A stretch of 64,000 bases of DNA, from the NCBI GenBank assembly GCA_002483135.1, contig DLHI01000035.1, positions 246,448 to 310,447 of the forward strand, given 5' to 3'. The position numbers and the translations under genes are program-made. The notes beneath the pieces are model-generated. The model saw nothing but the letters and a program-made list of their open reading frames with translations. It was not told the origin of the DNA and searched no databases. Every line of letters starts with the position of its first letter. The stretch's first letter is position 1. The stretch comes from Hyphomonadaceae bacterium UBA7672. GTDB lineage: Bacteria > Pseudomonadota > Alphaproteobacteria > Caulobacterales > Hyphomonadaceae. Below, piece by piece: positions 15,332 through 23,953 of this stretch.

Positions 15332-15407
15332 GGGGACGCGGTTGATCCGCTCTCGGACTACGAACTACGAACGACGAACTAAAATCTGCGGAGCGATCCG
15401 CGTCCCC
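15332..15407. repeat. Inverted repeat enclosing short tandem ACGAACT repeats
   Basis: GGGGACGCGG (15332-15341) is perfectly inverted at CCGCGTCCCC (15398-15407), and the pairing extends imperfectly inward (GATCCGCTC with GAGCGATC). The loop holds three 7-base direct repeats (CTACGAA, CTACGAA, CGACGAA). No coding frame is convincing in 14981-15546, which otherwise holds only this and the palindrome at 15016. Confidence 0.6.
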
Positions 15408-15546
15408 AGCCCTCCACTGATTTCGGAGCGCGATACAACAGCATCCCGCAGGGCAAAACGGCCCGGGCGAACGAAAGCGCGCATCCCGAGCTTGCCCGCC
15501 CCCTCGCAATCCTTCTAACTCCCCCCGAATCCCGGGGGGCGTACCC

Positions 15547-16236
15547 ATGACTTGGCTCGATGGCGGAGCGCTGGCCTTCTTCCTGTTCGCCTGGTTCTTG
15601 CTGGGCTGGCTGATCGATTACTCGCCCTGGCATAACCGCACCTTGTCATTCGCGATGAAGGCCCAGCGGCGCGAATGGATGCGCCAGATGGCGAAACGGC
15701 AGGTCCGCCTCGTCGACGCCAACATCATCACCGGCCTGCAACAGGCCACCTCCTTCTTCGCCTCCACGGCCCTGCTGGCTGTCGGCGCCGGTTTCGGCCT
15801 CCTGACCGCCGCCGACACCATCATCGGCGCGTTTGAAGAGAGCGTCATGCACGTCGAGATCGACCGTCCCGGCTTCTATGTGAAGACGGCTGTGGTGATG
15901 GGGCTTTATGCCTATGCCTTCTTCAAGTTCGGCTGGGCCTATCGGGTTTTCAACTATTCGGCCGTGATGCTTGCCGCCACGCCCGAAGCAGGCGAGCCGG
16001 GGGCTGAGGACGCTGCGGCCAGCGTCGCCGAAATGAACATTGCGGCTGCGGGACAGTTCACCCACGGTCTGCGGGCCTTCTTCCTCGCTATCCCGGTACT
16101 CGCCTGGTTCGTCGCGTGGTGGGCCTTCATGGCGACGACCGTTGTGGTCTTCGCCGCGCTCGCCAACCGCCAGTTTGGCTCTCGCCCGCGCGAGGTTGCA
16201 AAGGCCGCCGAGGCCCGACTTCGCGGTCCGAACTGA
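15547..16236 (+). CDS. DUF599 family membrane protein
   Basis: This is a 229-residue protein with four TM segments (about 7-27, 75-95, 118-138 and 178-205). DUF599 motifs are present: RREWMRQMAKRQVRLVDANI, then QQATSFFASTALLAVGAGFG, and AYAFFKFGWAYRVFNY. It is an inner-membrane protein of unknown function. ATG 15547 follows a G-rich stretch (GGGGGGCGT) that can serve as ribosome-binding site. It is followed by the aldehyde dehydrogenase gene after 73 bases. Confidence 0.9.
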   Translation: MTWLDGGALAFFLFAWFLLGWLIDYSPWHNRTLSFAMKAQRREWMRQMAKRQVRLVDANIITGLQQATSFFASTALLAVGAGFGLLTAADTIIGAFEESVMHVEIDRPGFYVKTAVVMGLYAYAFFKFGWAYRVFNYSAVMLAATPEAGEPGAEDAAASVAEMNIAAAGQFTHGLRAFFLAIPVLAWFVAWWAFMATTVVVFAALANRQFGSRPREVAKAAEARLRGPN

Positions 16237-16309
16237 CCTGCAGCACTGATTCCGCTTGAAACCGGCCACCGCTCCGGCACAAATCCAGACTGAATACGGG
16301 GGCGACCGA

Positions 16310-17716
16310 ATGGACGGAACCAGTCCGCCAGTAACAGAAACGGTCCGCCTGCTTACGCTGCAGCGCGCGGCCCAGCGCCGTGAAGGGCCGCCCAACGCCC
16401 GCATCCGCACTGAGCGTCTGCAGGAACTCGAAGACATGGTGCGCAAGCGCGCCGACGCCTTTGCCGACGCGATCTCCGCAGATTTCGGCAATCGCTCGCG
16501 TTTCGAGACCTCGTTGCTCGAAGTCGCGGTTCTCGTGTCCGGCATTCGCCACGCACGCAAGCACGTGAAATGGTGGATGCAGCCAAGCCACCGCGAAGTC
16601 GACATCAACTTCTGGCCCGGCTCCGCCTGGGTGCGACCCGAGCCGCTGGGCGTCATCGGCATCGTCTCGCCATGGAACTATCCGCTGCAACTGGCGCTCG
16701 CGCCGCTGGCCGAGGCGCTGGCCGCCGGCAACCGCGCCATCATCAAGCCGTCCGAGCATACGGTGAATTTTTCTGACCTCCTGAAGCGCGCCATCCGCGA
16801 GACGTTCAAGGAGGATGTCGTCGCCGTGGTCCTCGGCGGCTCCGACGTCGCTGCCGATTTCACGCGCCAGCCTTTCGATCACATCGTCTTCACGGGTTCG
16901 ACTAGTGTGGGCCGCAAGGTGGCTCTCGCGGCCGCCGACACGCTCACGCCAACCACGCTTGAGCTCGGGGGCAAGTCGCCGGCGCTGATCTGTCCGTCCG
17001 GCTCACTTTCGAAGGCGGTGAAGTCCGTCGCTCTCGGCAAATTCCTCAATGCCGGCCAGACCTGCATCGCGCCCGACTATGTGCTCGCCCCGCGCGAGCG
17101 TGCGATGGAGTTCGCCGAGCTCGTGATGGCCGAGGCCCGCCGTCTCTACCCCGATCTCGGCCCGGACTTCTCCAGCCTGATCAGCGTCAATGCCTTCGAC
17201 CGCATGACAGCCGCCGTCAACGAAGCCGAACTCGGCGGCGCGAAAGTCATGCGCCATCCCGCCCCGTCAGATCGCGAGCGCCGCGTGTTGCCGCCTGTGG
17301 TGGTGGTGAACCCGCCGCAATCGAGCATGCTTATCCGCGACGAGATCTTCGCGCCCGTCCTGCCGATCATCGGCTATGACTCGCTGGAAGATGCGCTGCA
17401 CTGGATCAACTCGCACCCTCATCCGCTCGCGCTCTATGTCTTCGCCGAAGACCGGCGCGAACAGAACATTGTGATGGACCACACCCATTCCGGCGGCGTC
17501 ACCATCAACGGCACGCTGCTGCATTTTGCGCAGGAAGGACTACCCTTCGGCGGCGTAGGCGCCAGCGGCTGGGGCGCTTATCACGGCAAGGCGGGCTTCG
17601 ACCGCTTCACCCACCAGCGCGCCGTCTTCCGCACCGGCTTCATCAACCCGGCCAACTGGCTCGCGCCCCCCTACGGCAAACGCGCCCGCAGGTTGATCCG
17701 GTTCCTGATGCGCTGA
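16310..17716 (+). CDS. Coniferyl aldehyde dehydrogenase-like ALDH
   Basis: This is a 468-residue NAD(P)+-dependent aldehyde dehydrogenase (ATG 16310; an ATG at 16256 is possible). Motifs in order are GVIGIVSPWNYPLQLALAP, KPSEHT, FTGSTSVGRKV, LELGGKSPA (catalytic Glu), NAGQTCIAPDY (catalytic Cys), EIFAPVLPI and LPFGGVGASGWGAYHG. The NAGQTCIAPDYVL segment and short length match the coniferyl-aldehyde/fatty aldehyde branch. It oxidises an aldehyde to the acid; the substrate is inferred only from similarity. Confidence 0.93.
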   Translation: MDGTSPPVTETVRLLTLQRAAQRREGPPNARIRTERLQELEDMVRKRADAFADAISADFGNRSRFETSLLEVAVLVSGIRHARKHVKWWMQPSHREVDINFWPGSAWVRPEPLGVIGIVSPWNYPLQLALAPLAEALAAGNRAIIKPSEHTVNFSDLLKRAIRETFKEDVVAVVLGGSDVAADFTRQPFDHIVFTGSTSVGRKVALAAADTLTPTTLELGGKSPALICPSGSLSKAVKSVALGKFLNAGQTCIAPDYVLAPRERAMEFAELVMAEARRLYPDLGPDFSSLISVNAFDRMTAAVNEAELGGAKVMRHPAPSDRERRVLPPVVVVNPPQSSMLIRDEIFAPVLPIIGYDSLEDALHWINSHPHPLALYVFAEDRREQNIVMDHTHSGGVTINGTLLHFAQEGLPFGGVGASGWGAYHGKAGFDRFTHQRAVFRTGFINPANWLAPPYGKRARRLIRFLMR

Positions 17717-17736
17717 AGATTGGGAAGGAGGGGGAC

Positions 17737-18156
17737 ATGCCTGATCCACTGCTGGTTCAATATCAGGTGCTGGCACAGCGCGGCATGCACTTTGGCCGCC
17801 TGTACTGGCAGAGCATCGCATTTCATATCGTGATGCTCCTTGTGGCGGCGGCGGTGTTCCGTGATCTGTCGGGCGCCTGGCTTGGCGGGGCCTTGCTGGG
17901 CGCTGGGGCAGCCACATTCCTGATGGCGTTCGTCGTTTCGCGCCTCTGGGTGCAGGAGGGGCGGTTCGAGGCATTGCTCGCGAACCTGGAGACGGAACTG
18001 CGCGTGCAGGGCCACGCCGCGATACAGGCATCGCCGGCGGCTGGGCGGCGTGGCGCGCGCTATGCCGTCAATCTGGCGATTGGCCTGCTTGGCGCCGGGC
18101 TCGCCGTTGCGGGGCTCTTTGTTCTGGCGACATCTGCCGTCCAATCGGCAGGGTAA
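17737..18156 (+). CDS. Small membrane protein, unknown function
   Basis: This is a 139-residue protein with a strong GGAGGGGG Shine-Dalgarno. There are three hydrophobic segments (about 25-40, 46-68 and 108-136) and a cytoplasmic-looking helical loop (RLWVQEGRFEALLANLETEL). I do not recognise the family. Its 3' end overlaps the end of the convergent radical SAM gene by 89 bases, which is unusual. Both frames look genuine because each keeps sensible protein features into the overlap. Confidence 0.65.
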   Translation: MPDPLLVQYQVLAQRGMHFGRLYWQSIAFHIVMLLVAAAVFRDLSGAWLGGALLGAGAATFLMAFVVSRLWVQEGRFEALLANLETELRVQGHAAIQASPAAGRRGARYAVNLAIGLLGAGLAVAGLFVLATSAVQSAG

Positions 18157-19669
18157 TGGCGCCGCGCGGCTTGCGCAGGGGGATGGCAAGCGCTTCTTCC
18201 TCATGTTCCTGCGTCGCGCCCCAGAATTGCTCGACCGTCGGGCCGTTGCGCAGGCGCCTGTCGCGCAGGAAGAAGCCGATCATCTCGTGGAACCACACGC
18301 GGCGTCCCATCTGGTAGTACCATCGCTGCGCACGACGTATCTTCGGGTCCTTCAGCGTCAGCACGCGCCATAGCGCCTTTGGCCGCGTCTGCAACACGAA
18401 TTCGATGAACTTCACCCACAGAAACACCCGCCACGGCGGCACATGGCGCGTCGCCAGAACCTGGTGCTTGTAGTCCCACTTCGACTGGTCGGTCTGGATC
18501 ACCTTCCGTCCCGCGGCGAGTGAGAAGAACGGCGTCCACCGATGTGGCGTCACATAGACGCTCTGTATCTGGTCCGGATCGTAAGCGAGCAACTGGCGCA
18601 ATTGCCTCCAGTAGTCCCTGTCGCGCTCCTCTTCAAACCCGACCACCCAGGTCGCCATCGACAGCATGCCGTGCTTGCGCATCAGGCGTATCGCTTCGCG
18701 GTCTGTGGTGGTGGAGCCGCCTTTCTGGATCTTGCTCAACACTCGCTCGTCTGTGTTTTCCATGCCCATCAGGAAGCGCTCGACACCGGCCTGCTTATAG
18801 AGATGCAGATGATCCGCATCGCGCACAATATCATCGGCTCGCGTCGACCCTACCAGCGTGACATTTACCTTCTCAGCGATCAGCGCCTCCAGAAAGCGCT
18901 TCCATGCCTTCTTCGAAGAAGTCGGGTTCTCGTCAGCAAAGTTGAACACCTCGACGCCATGCTCGCGATGCAGCCGCGCGATCTCGGCAGCGAATTTCTC
19001 TGGATTGCGATAACGCCAATTGGTCCAGAACCCGCGCTGGCCGCAGTAGTTGCATGGGTGCGGGCAGCCGCGTGAGAACTGCACAACCACGGCGCGCTTG
19101 CGACCCCAGTAGGAATAGCGCGCATGGTCGATCAATTCCCACCCGATGCGATACGCATCAAGGTCGACGATCATCTCTTGCGGCGGCGTTCCATGCGGAA
19201 CGCCATCGCGGCGATAGGCGACGCCATTGACCGCGGACAACGGCTTCGCGTCTGCCAGCGCCCTGATGGTCTGGCGGCAGGTTTCTTCGCCCTCGCCGCG
19301 CACGATCACATCGAACTCGGGGCAAGCCGCGAGAATATCGCGCCAGTGATAGGTTGGAAACACGCCGCCGTAGATGACGACTAGGTCGGGCAAGCGCTTC
19401 TTTGCGCCGCGTGCGATGGCAGACGCGACGGGATGCGCCGATGTCGAGCCCGAATGGCCAAGGAACAGCGCATCCGGCCTTTGCTTCGCGATGTGGTCGA
19501 CGATATTCGGGATCGGAACTGGCCCAAACTCGGCATCGAATAGCGACACATCGTGTCCATCGTCTATCAACGGGCCGCCAACTGCCAGCAGGCCGAGCGG
19601 TGGAAGATGGTCGTCGGGTATCCGGCTGCCGATGGCGGGGTGAGGCGGATTCACGATCAGGATGCGCAT
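18068..19669 (-). CDS. B12-binding-type radical SAM protein, BchE-like
   Basis: This is a 533-residue protein from ATG 19669. Residues 1-150 form a Rossmann-like B12-binding-type domain (RILIVNPPHPAIG, LPPLGLLAVGGPL, LGHSGSTSAHP, VRGEGEET). The radical SAM core follows with C202-x3-C206-x2-C209 (RGCPHPCNYCGQRGFW). A 150-residue C-terminal tail is rich in Trp, Tyr and Arg. The family includes the anaerobic magnesium-protoporphyrin ester cyclase BchE. No bacteriochlorophyll genes are in the window, so the name is only a likeness. The last 89 bases overlap the convergent membrane protein gene. Confidence 0.85.
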   Translation of the reverse strand: MRILIVNPPHPAIGSRIPDDHLPPLGLLAVGGPLIDDGHDVSLFDAEFGPVPIPNIVDHIAKQRPDALFLGHSGSTSAHPVASAIARGAKKRLPDLVVIYGGVFPTYHWRDILAACPEFDVIVRGEGEETCRQTIRALADAKPLSAVNGVAYRRDGVPHGTPPQEMIVDLDAYRIGWELIDHARYSYWGRKRAVVVQFSRGCPHPCNYCGQRGFWTNWRYRNPEKFAAEIARLHREHGVEVFNFADENPTSSKKAWKRFLEALIAEKVNVTLVGSTRADDIVRDADHLHLYKQAGVERFLMGMENTDERVLSKIQKGGSTTTDREAIRLMRKHGMLSMATWVVGFEEERDRDYWRQLRQLLAYDPDQIQSVYVTPHRWTPFFSLAAGRKVIQTDQSKWDYKHQVLATRHVPPWRVFLWVKFIEFVLQTRPKALWRVLTLKDPKIRRAQRWYYQMGRRVWFHEMIGFFLRDRRLRNGPTVEQFWGATQEHEEEALAIPLRKPRGAITLPIGRQMSPEQRAPQRRARRQAGQSPD

Positions 19670-19790
19670 CGGCTTATGTTTCCCCCCTCCAGCCCGCGAG
19701 CGCAGGTTATGCTTGCCCACTCGTGGCGGCAAAGGGGCGGAGCGGCAGCAAGCTCGCGGCGTTCTCAAGACTGTTGACGGCGTCGAGCGT

Positions 19791-20705
19791 TCAGCCGCGA
19801 TCACCGCCTCGCGCCAGCGCAGGGCAGGCCGCGATGGCGTGGGCAAGGCTCTGCTGGCCGGTTCGCGACAGATGGATGCCGTCGGAATAGTCGGATGCTT
19901 CGCGAATGAAGGAGCGGCCGTAGAAAACCGCGAGCCCTGCGCTCAGCCCCGTCGCTTCGAGACGCTGCTCTTCCGCCACCGGCGTCTTTGCCGCCCATTC
20001 TTCCGCCGAGGGATGGATGATCAGGCAACCACCCAACGGCGCCGCCGCCACGCGCTGCATCAGGAGCGGAAGCGCCGCCTGCGCATCGCCCTCCGTTCGC
20101 GGATCGACCGGCGCGCTGTCGGCCGGGTCGGGCGTCAGCTTGCGCCAGAGCCAGTCCGCCACAACCGAAAGCGGTTCCGACTGCGGAAGGCCGTCGCGAT
20201 GGAGCGGCGCGAACGTGCGATCATCGGCCAGGTCGTGCGTCGACAGCACCAGCACCATGGCGTCGGCCTGAACCGTCCCATGCTTGTCCAGCCAGGCCAG
20301 CATGTTCCCCGGCCCCCACGATGTCGCCGAGACGTTCAGCGCCTCGATGCGACGCCCATCCGCAACCTGCATGTTCGACAACAGGCTCGTTGCAAGGTTT
20401 GCGTGCGCGGTATTGGTGTGCCCGAACACGATGCTGTCGCCGATCACCAGCACACGGAAGACGCCGGGCGGCTTCTCCGGTTCTGCAGGATCGCTGCGCA
20501 TGCCCAACGCATTCGTTCGCACGTCTACGCCATCAACCAGCACGGCTTGGTTCGGCGCGGGCAGGTATTCTATCTCGGGATCAGCCCGATAGAGCAGGCG
20601 GTCACCCTGCAGGATGCGAAGCGTCGCCTCTGCGAGGATCGCGGTTCCCAACACGGCCGCTATGCCAATCGAGGCGAACCGCCACAGAGGGGCAGGGGTG
20701 GCCAC
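19791..20705 (-). CDS. SGNH/GDSL-type hydrolase, membrane anchored
   Basis: This is a 304-residue protein from GTG 20705. TM/signal anchor is about residues 8-25 (FASIGIAAVLGTAILAEATL). The GDS motif is at VLVIGDSIVFG (Ser91), with ALNVSATSWGPGNML as the block II Gly/Asn region and a C-terminal DYSDGIHLSRTG carrying the Asp-x-x-His pair. Such periplasmic SGNH hydrolases act on acyl or acetyl esters, often of polysaccharides. It lies 121 bases upstream of the radical SAM gene on the same strand. Confidence 0.85.
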   Translation of the reverse strand: MATPAPLWRFASIGIAAVLGTAILAEATLRILQGDRLLYRADPEIEYLPAPNQAVLVDGVDVRTNALGMRSDPAEPEKPPGVFRVLVIGDSIVFGHTNTAHANLATSLLSNMQVADGRRIEALNVSATSWGPGNMLAWLDKHGTVQADAMVLVLSTHDLADDRTFAPLHRDGLPQSEPLSVVADWLWRKLTPDPADSAPVDPRTEGDAQAALPLLMQRVAAAPLGGCLIIHPSAEEWAAKTPVAEEQRLEATGLSAGLAVFYGRSFIREASDYSDGIHLSRTGQQSLAHAIAACPALARGGDRG

Positions 20706-20715
20706 CTCGTTCGAT

Positions 20716-21909
20716 CTATTGGTGATCCCTCAGGCCCAGCACGCGCTTGGCTACCACGTTGAGATTCACCTCGCTGGTGCCGCCCTCGATCGAATTGCCC
20801 TTGGCGCGCAGCATGGCGCGGGTGGACATGATCTCGCCGGGCCTGAAGCCTTCGCCTTCCCAGCCAAGGCCCTGATGGCCCATCGCCTCGACCTGAAGTT
20901 CGGTCTTGGTCTGGTTCATCTTGGCGGCGGCGTATTTGATAATCGACGTGCCCGGGCCAACGTCCGCACCGGCTTTCGCCATCTCGGTGTTGCGCTGGAT
21001 CGTCAGCATGAAGGCCTGCTCGTACATCATCGACTTGGTAATGCGGGCGCGCAGATCGCCATCGGCAATCGCGCCATCCTTCGTGCCGGTGTACTTCTTG
21101 GCGATGTCGGCCAGCGTCGGGCCGGCATTGCGATCGGCGCCGAAACCGGTGGCCGAAATGTTCTGACGCTCATACTGCAGCAGGCGCTTGGCGATGTCCC
21201 AGCCCTTGCCCGGCGTGCCGACCAGCTGGTTCTTGGGAACCTTCACATCGGTGAAGAACGTCTCGCAGAAGGGCGAGGAGCCCGAGATCAGCAGGATCGG
21301 ACGCGTCTCGACGCCCGGCGTCGTCATGTCGAACAGGACGAAGGAGATGCCCTCGTGCTTCTTCGTGAAGTCCGTGCGGACGAGACAGAAGATCCAGTCG
21401 GCATGGTTGGCGTAGCTGGTCCAGATCTTCGATCCGTTGATCAGCCAGTGATCGCCCTTGTCCTCGCACTTGGTCTGCAGCGAGGCGAGGTCGGAGCCGG
21501 CGCCCGGTTCCGAGTAACCCTGGCACCAGCGTGTCTTGCCGGCGACGATATCGGGCAGGAATTTCTTCTTCTGCTCTTCGTTGGCGTATTCGAGCAGCAC
21601 CGGCCCCAGCATCCAGATGCCAAATGAGGCCAGCGGCGAGCGCGCGTTGATCCGCTTCATTTCCTGGTCGAGCACGATCGCCTCGGCCTTCGACAGCCCG
21701 CCGCCGCCGTATTCCTTGGGCCATGCCGGCGCGGTCCAACCCTTGGCGACCATGCGATCCAGCCACACCTTGGAGTCAGGGTTCACGAATTTCTGGTTGC
21801 GGCCGCCCCAGACGACTTCTTCCTCCACCATCGGCGTGCGCATCGAGGCGGGGCAGTTGGCCTCCAGCCAGGCGCGGGTCTCAGCGCGGAATTGTTCGAG
21901 GTCGGCCAT
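20716..21909 (-). CDS. Acyl-CoA dehydrogenase family protein (397 aa)
   Basis: This is a 397-residue acyl-CoA dehydrogenase from ATG 21909 (GGGGAAA upstream). It has RWCQGYSEPGAGSDLASLQ (FAD-binding motif), WIFCLVRTD, RNISATGFG-like substrate-loop residues, and the C-terminal MSTRAMLRAKGNSIEGGTSE. This layout is that of the FadE/large-subunit class (as in steroid or bile acid side-chain dehydrogenases), which may partner a smaller dehydrogenase such as the one at 12.6 kb. A parS-like palindrome lies immediately upstream; starting at GTG 21942 would add MFHVKHDRGNT from that site. Confidence 0.93.
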   Translation of the reverse strand: MADLEQFRAETRAWLEANCPASMRTPMVEEEVVWGGRNQKFVNPDSKVWLDRMVAKGWTAPAWPKEYGGGGLSKAEAIVLDQEMKRINARSPLASFGIWMLGPVLLEYANEEQKKKFLPDIVAGKTRWCQGYSEPGAGSDLASLQTKCEDKGDHWLINGSKIWTSYANHADWIFCLVRTDFTKKHEGISFVLFDMTTPGVETRPILLISGSSPFCETFFTDVKVPKNQLVGTPGKGWDIAKRLLQYERQNISATGFGADRNAGPTLADIAKKYTGTKDGAIADGDLRARITKSMMYEQAFMLTIQRNTEMAKAGADVGPGTSIIKYAAAKMNQTKTELQVEAMGHQGLGWEGEGFRPGEIMSTRAMLRAKGNSIEGGTSEVNLNVVAKRVLGLRDHQ

Positions 21910-21925
21910 GGTGTTTCCCCGGTCG

Positions 21926-21941
21926 TGTTTCACGTGGAACA
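21926..21941. other. parS-like ParB-binding site
   Basis: TGTTTCACGTGGAACA differs by one base from the classical bacterial parS 16-mer (TGTTTCACGTGAAACA) and keeps the central CACGTG. The odd half is itself an accepted parS variant (TGTTCCACGTGAAACA on the other strand). It sits in the 5' leader of the acyl-CoA dehydrogenase gene. parS sites cluster near the chromosome origin, so this suggests origin proximity or a ParB-loaded locus. Confidence 0.75.
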
Positions 21942-21994
21942 CGGCTAGCCATCGGCCGGTTCAGGGTCAAGCGCCGCGGCGGTCGGCGGATGGG

Positions 21995-22240
21995 TCAGAG
22001 GCCAAGCCGGTTCAGCGTTCTCTGGCCGGTATGCATGCCCATCAGGTTCATCCCGTGGATGATGGCGAACACCAGGATCGCAGCCGACAGCACGGTAACC
22101 AGCGGCCAGGATATCCATTGCGTCTTGTGGCTGTCCTTGTGCGGCCGCCCCGATTTCCAGCCGGCGAACACGGTCATGCCCAGGGCGAGGGCAATAACGG
22201 CGCAGGTGATGATGAGGTCGAGATCCATGAGCGGCGACAT
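21995..22240 (-). CDS. Two-TM small membrane protein
   Basis: This is an 81-residue frame from ATG 22240 (or 77 residues from ATG 22228). TM1 is LIITCAVIALALGMTVFAGW; a basic/His loop SGRPHKDSHKTQW separates it from TM2 WPLVTVLSAAILVFAIIH. The C terminus is GMNLMGMHTGQRTLNRLGL. I recognise it only as a conserved hypothetical type of alphaproteobacteria. Function unknown. It sits between the acyl-CoA dehydrogenase and glycosyltransferase genes on the same strand. Confidence 0.7.
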   Translation of the reverse strand: MSPLMDLDLIITCAVIALALGMTVFAGWKSGRPHKDSHKTQWISWPLVTVLSAAILVFAIIHGMNLMGMHTGQRTLNRLGL

Positions 22241-22309
22241 GGCCTGCGCCGCGCCCGGACGCAAGATATCCGATGTAGGACCAAAAATCGCGGCGTCGGC
22301 CCGATGGTC

Positions 22310-23953
22310 CTAGAACGGCAGCGGCAGCTGGATGACGTTATCTTCTCGCGTTGTCGCGGGAGCCGCCGTCACGACCGGGCCGGCGGTGGTTGCGATCTGT
22401 CCGATCCCGTGCGGGGTCTTGGCCCAATAATGCGGCTTGCGCTTCATCTCGACCAACGCCCTGAACACCGCGATCGACTGCAGCGGCCAGTAGAGCGGCA
22501 GGGTCAGCAGCGTCAGCGGTCTCGCGTGACTGGCTCCGGAGGCCAGCGCTGCAGTCAGCGCGCTGGCATAGCCGAGCCCGAACAGCGCCACGTGCCACGC
22601 TTCAAACCCGTTGGGCATCGCAGCGCTCGCAAGGATCCATATCAACAACGGTCCGTGCGCCATCGCCGCCAGCAGCGCACCGCCAAGCGTCACCTGGGTC
22701 AGCAGGTAGTTCACCAGCCCCATCCCGCGCGCCGCCTTGATCGGCGCGCGGTTCAGCACCAGCCACGTTTGCAGGTATCCCTTCATCCAGCGCGTGCGCT
22801 GGTTCATCCACGCGCGGAAGCGGGCCGGCGCTTCTTCCTCGGTGGGCGGCGTGATCATGCCTGCCCGATAGCCCATGCGCGCCAGGCGCAGGCCGATATC
22901 CGCATCTTCAGTGACATTCCAGGCATCCCAGCCGCCTGCTTCGACCAGAACGTCGCGGCGGAAATAGTTGCTCGTCCCGCCCAGCGCCAACGGTGCGCCC
23001 AGTCGCGCCAGCATGGGCAGCCAGACGCGGAAATGGACCGCGTATTCAACCTCGAACTGGGACGAGAGCCAGCTATCGCTCCCATTGTGAATCGTCAGCG
23101 GCGCCTGAACCACGGCCAGCCGACGGTCTCCAGCCCGGAACGCCGCAACGGCCGCTCGCAACTGCCCCGGATGGGGCCGGTCTTCCGCATCGAAGATTGC
23201 GACGACATCGCCACGCGCAAAGTGCAGGCCGTAGTTCAGGGCCTTGGGCTTGGTGCGCGGCAGGCCGGGCGGCACGGGGATCACTTCAAACGTGTTGTGG
23301 ACACCGAGCCGCTCGATGGCGTCTCGCGTTTCCTGATCGTCGGCTTCGATCAGCAGTTTCACGTCCAGCCGTTCGCGCGGGTAGTCGAGCGCACCAATCG
23401 CCCGGACCAGATCAGCGAGCACCTCGGCTTCCCTGTGCAACGGGATCAGCAGCGTGATGACCGGAAGGTCGTTCTGCACCGTGGCTAGTGCGTCGCGCGC
23501 GCCGCCAAGTCCCATCTTCGTCGCTGCCGCGAAGAACCTCAGTGCGATCAGCACGGCGAAAACGCTGGCGAGTAGCGCAATGACGATATCGAGCGTCAGC
23601 TTTGGCGACACAAAAAGACCGCCAACAAATGCGAACACCACCGCCCATCCGGTCAACCGCTGCGCGATCGTCAGGCCGCCTCGCGCGCTGTACTCCGGCC
23701 GCTGGCGCGACAGTCCTTCGCTCGCATCGCCAAACGCCTGTGCTTCGGCGAGGCGCCGATAGAATGTCTCACGATGATGGTCGCTAAAGTCGTCGAACAA
23801 CGTCCGGTCGCCCGCCCGGACGGTTCCTTGCCGCTCGTACAGAGTGACCCCCAACACTTCCCCGCAACCGATCGTCGCATTATCCACAAGACGAGGCGCG
23901 TTGGCAATCGTAAGTGTCTCGTTGGTCTCCGGAGAGCTTGAGATGAACTTCAT
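22310..23953 (-). CDS. Family-2 processive-type glycosyltransferase (BcsA-like)
   Basis: This is a membrane glycosyltransferase of about 547 residues. A 100-residue cytoplasmic N terminus is followed by a TM pair (WAVVFAFVGGLFVSP, TLDIVIALLASVFAVLIALRFF). The GT2 domain has LLIEADDQ, DAEDRPHPGQL (D-x-D equivalent), TEDADIGLR and QRTRWMKGYLQTW (Q-x-x-R-W). At least two or three TM segments follow. It makes a beta-linked polysaccharide or glycolipid in the inner membrane. The start is uncertain: ATG 23953 would overlap the divergent aldolase start by 11 bases, and GTG codons downstream at about 23887 or 23857 are possible. Confidence 0.88.
   Translation of the reverse strand: MKFISSSPETNETLTIANAPRLVDNATIGCGEVLGVTLYERQGTVRAGDRTLFDDFSDHHRETFYRRLAEAQAFGDASEGLSRQRPEYSARGGLTIAQRLTGWAVVFAFVGGLFVSPKLTLDIVIALLASVFAVLIALRFFAAATKMGLGGARDALATVQNDLPVITLLIPLHREAEVLADLVRAIGALDYPRERLDVKLLIEADDQETRDAIERLGVHNTFEVIPVPPGLPRTKPKALNYGLHFARGDVVAIFDAEDRPHPGQLRAAVAAFRAGDRRLAVVQAPLTIHNGSDSWLSSQFEVEYAVHFRVWLPMLARLGAPLALGGTSNYFRRDVLVEAGGWDAWNVTEDADIGLRLARMGYRAGMITPPTEEEAPARFRAWMNQRTRWMKGYLQTWLVLNRAPIKAARGMGLVNYLLTQVTLGGALLAAMAHGPLLIWILASAAMPNGFEAWHVALFGLGYASALTAALASGASHARPLTLLTLPLYWPLQSIAVFRALVEMKRKPHYWAKTPHGIGQIATTAGPVVTAAPATTREDNVIQLPLPF

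Noticed and set aside
15360..15390. CRISPR-like short repeats (ACGAACT)
   Set aside because: Only three 7-base repeats without spacers and no cas genes.
17737..18156. Prophage holin
   Set aside because: TM layout is holin-like, but there are no lysis, integrase or structural genes nearby and neighbours are metabolic.
21536..23488. 650-codon plus-strand frame opposite acd, small TM gene and glycosyltransferase
   Set aside because: It is an antisense open frame caused by high GC; no domains, and the minus strand has three recognisable genes.
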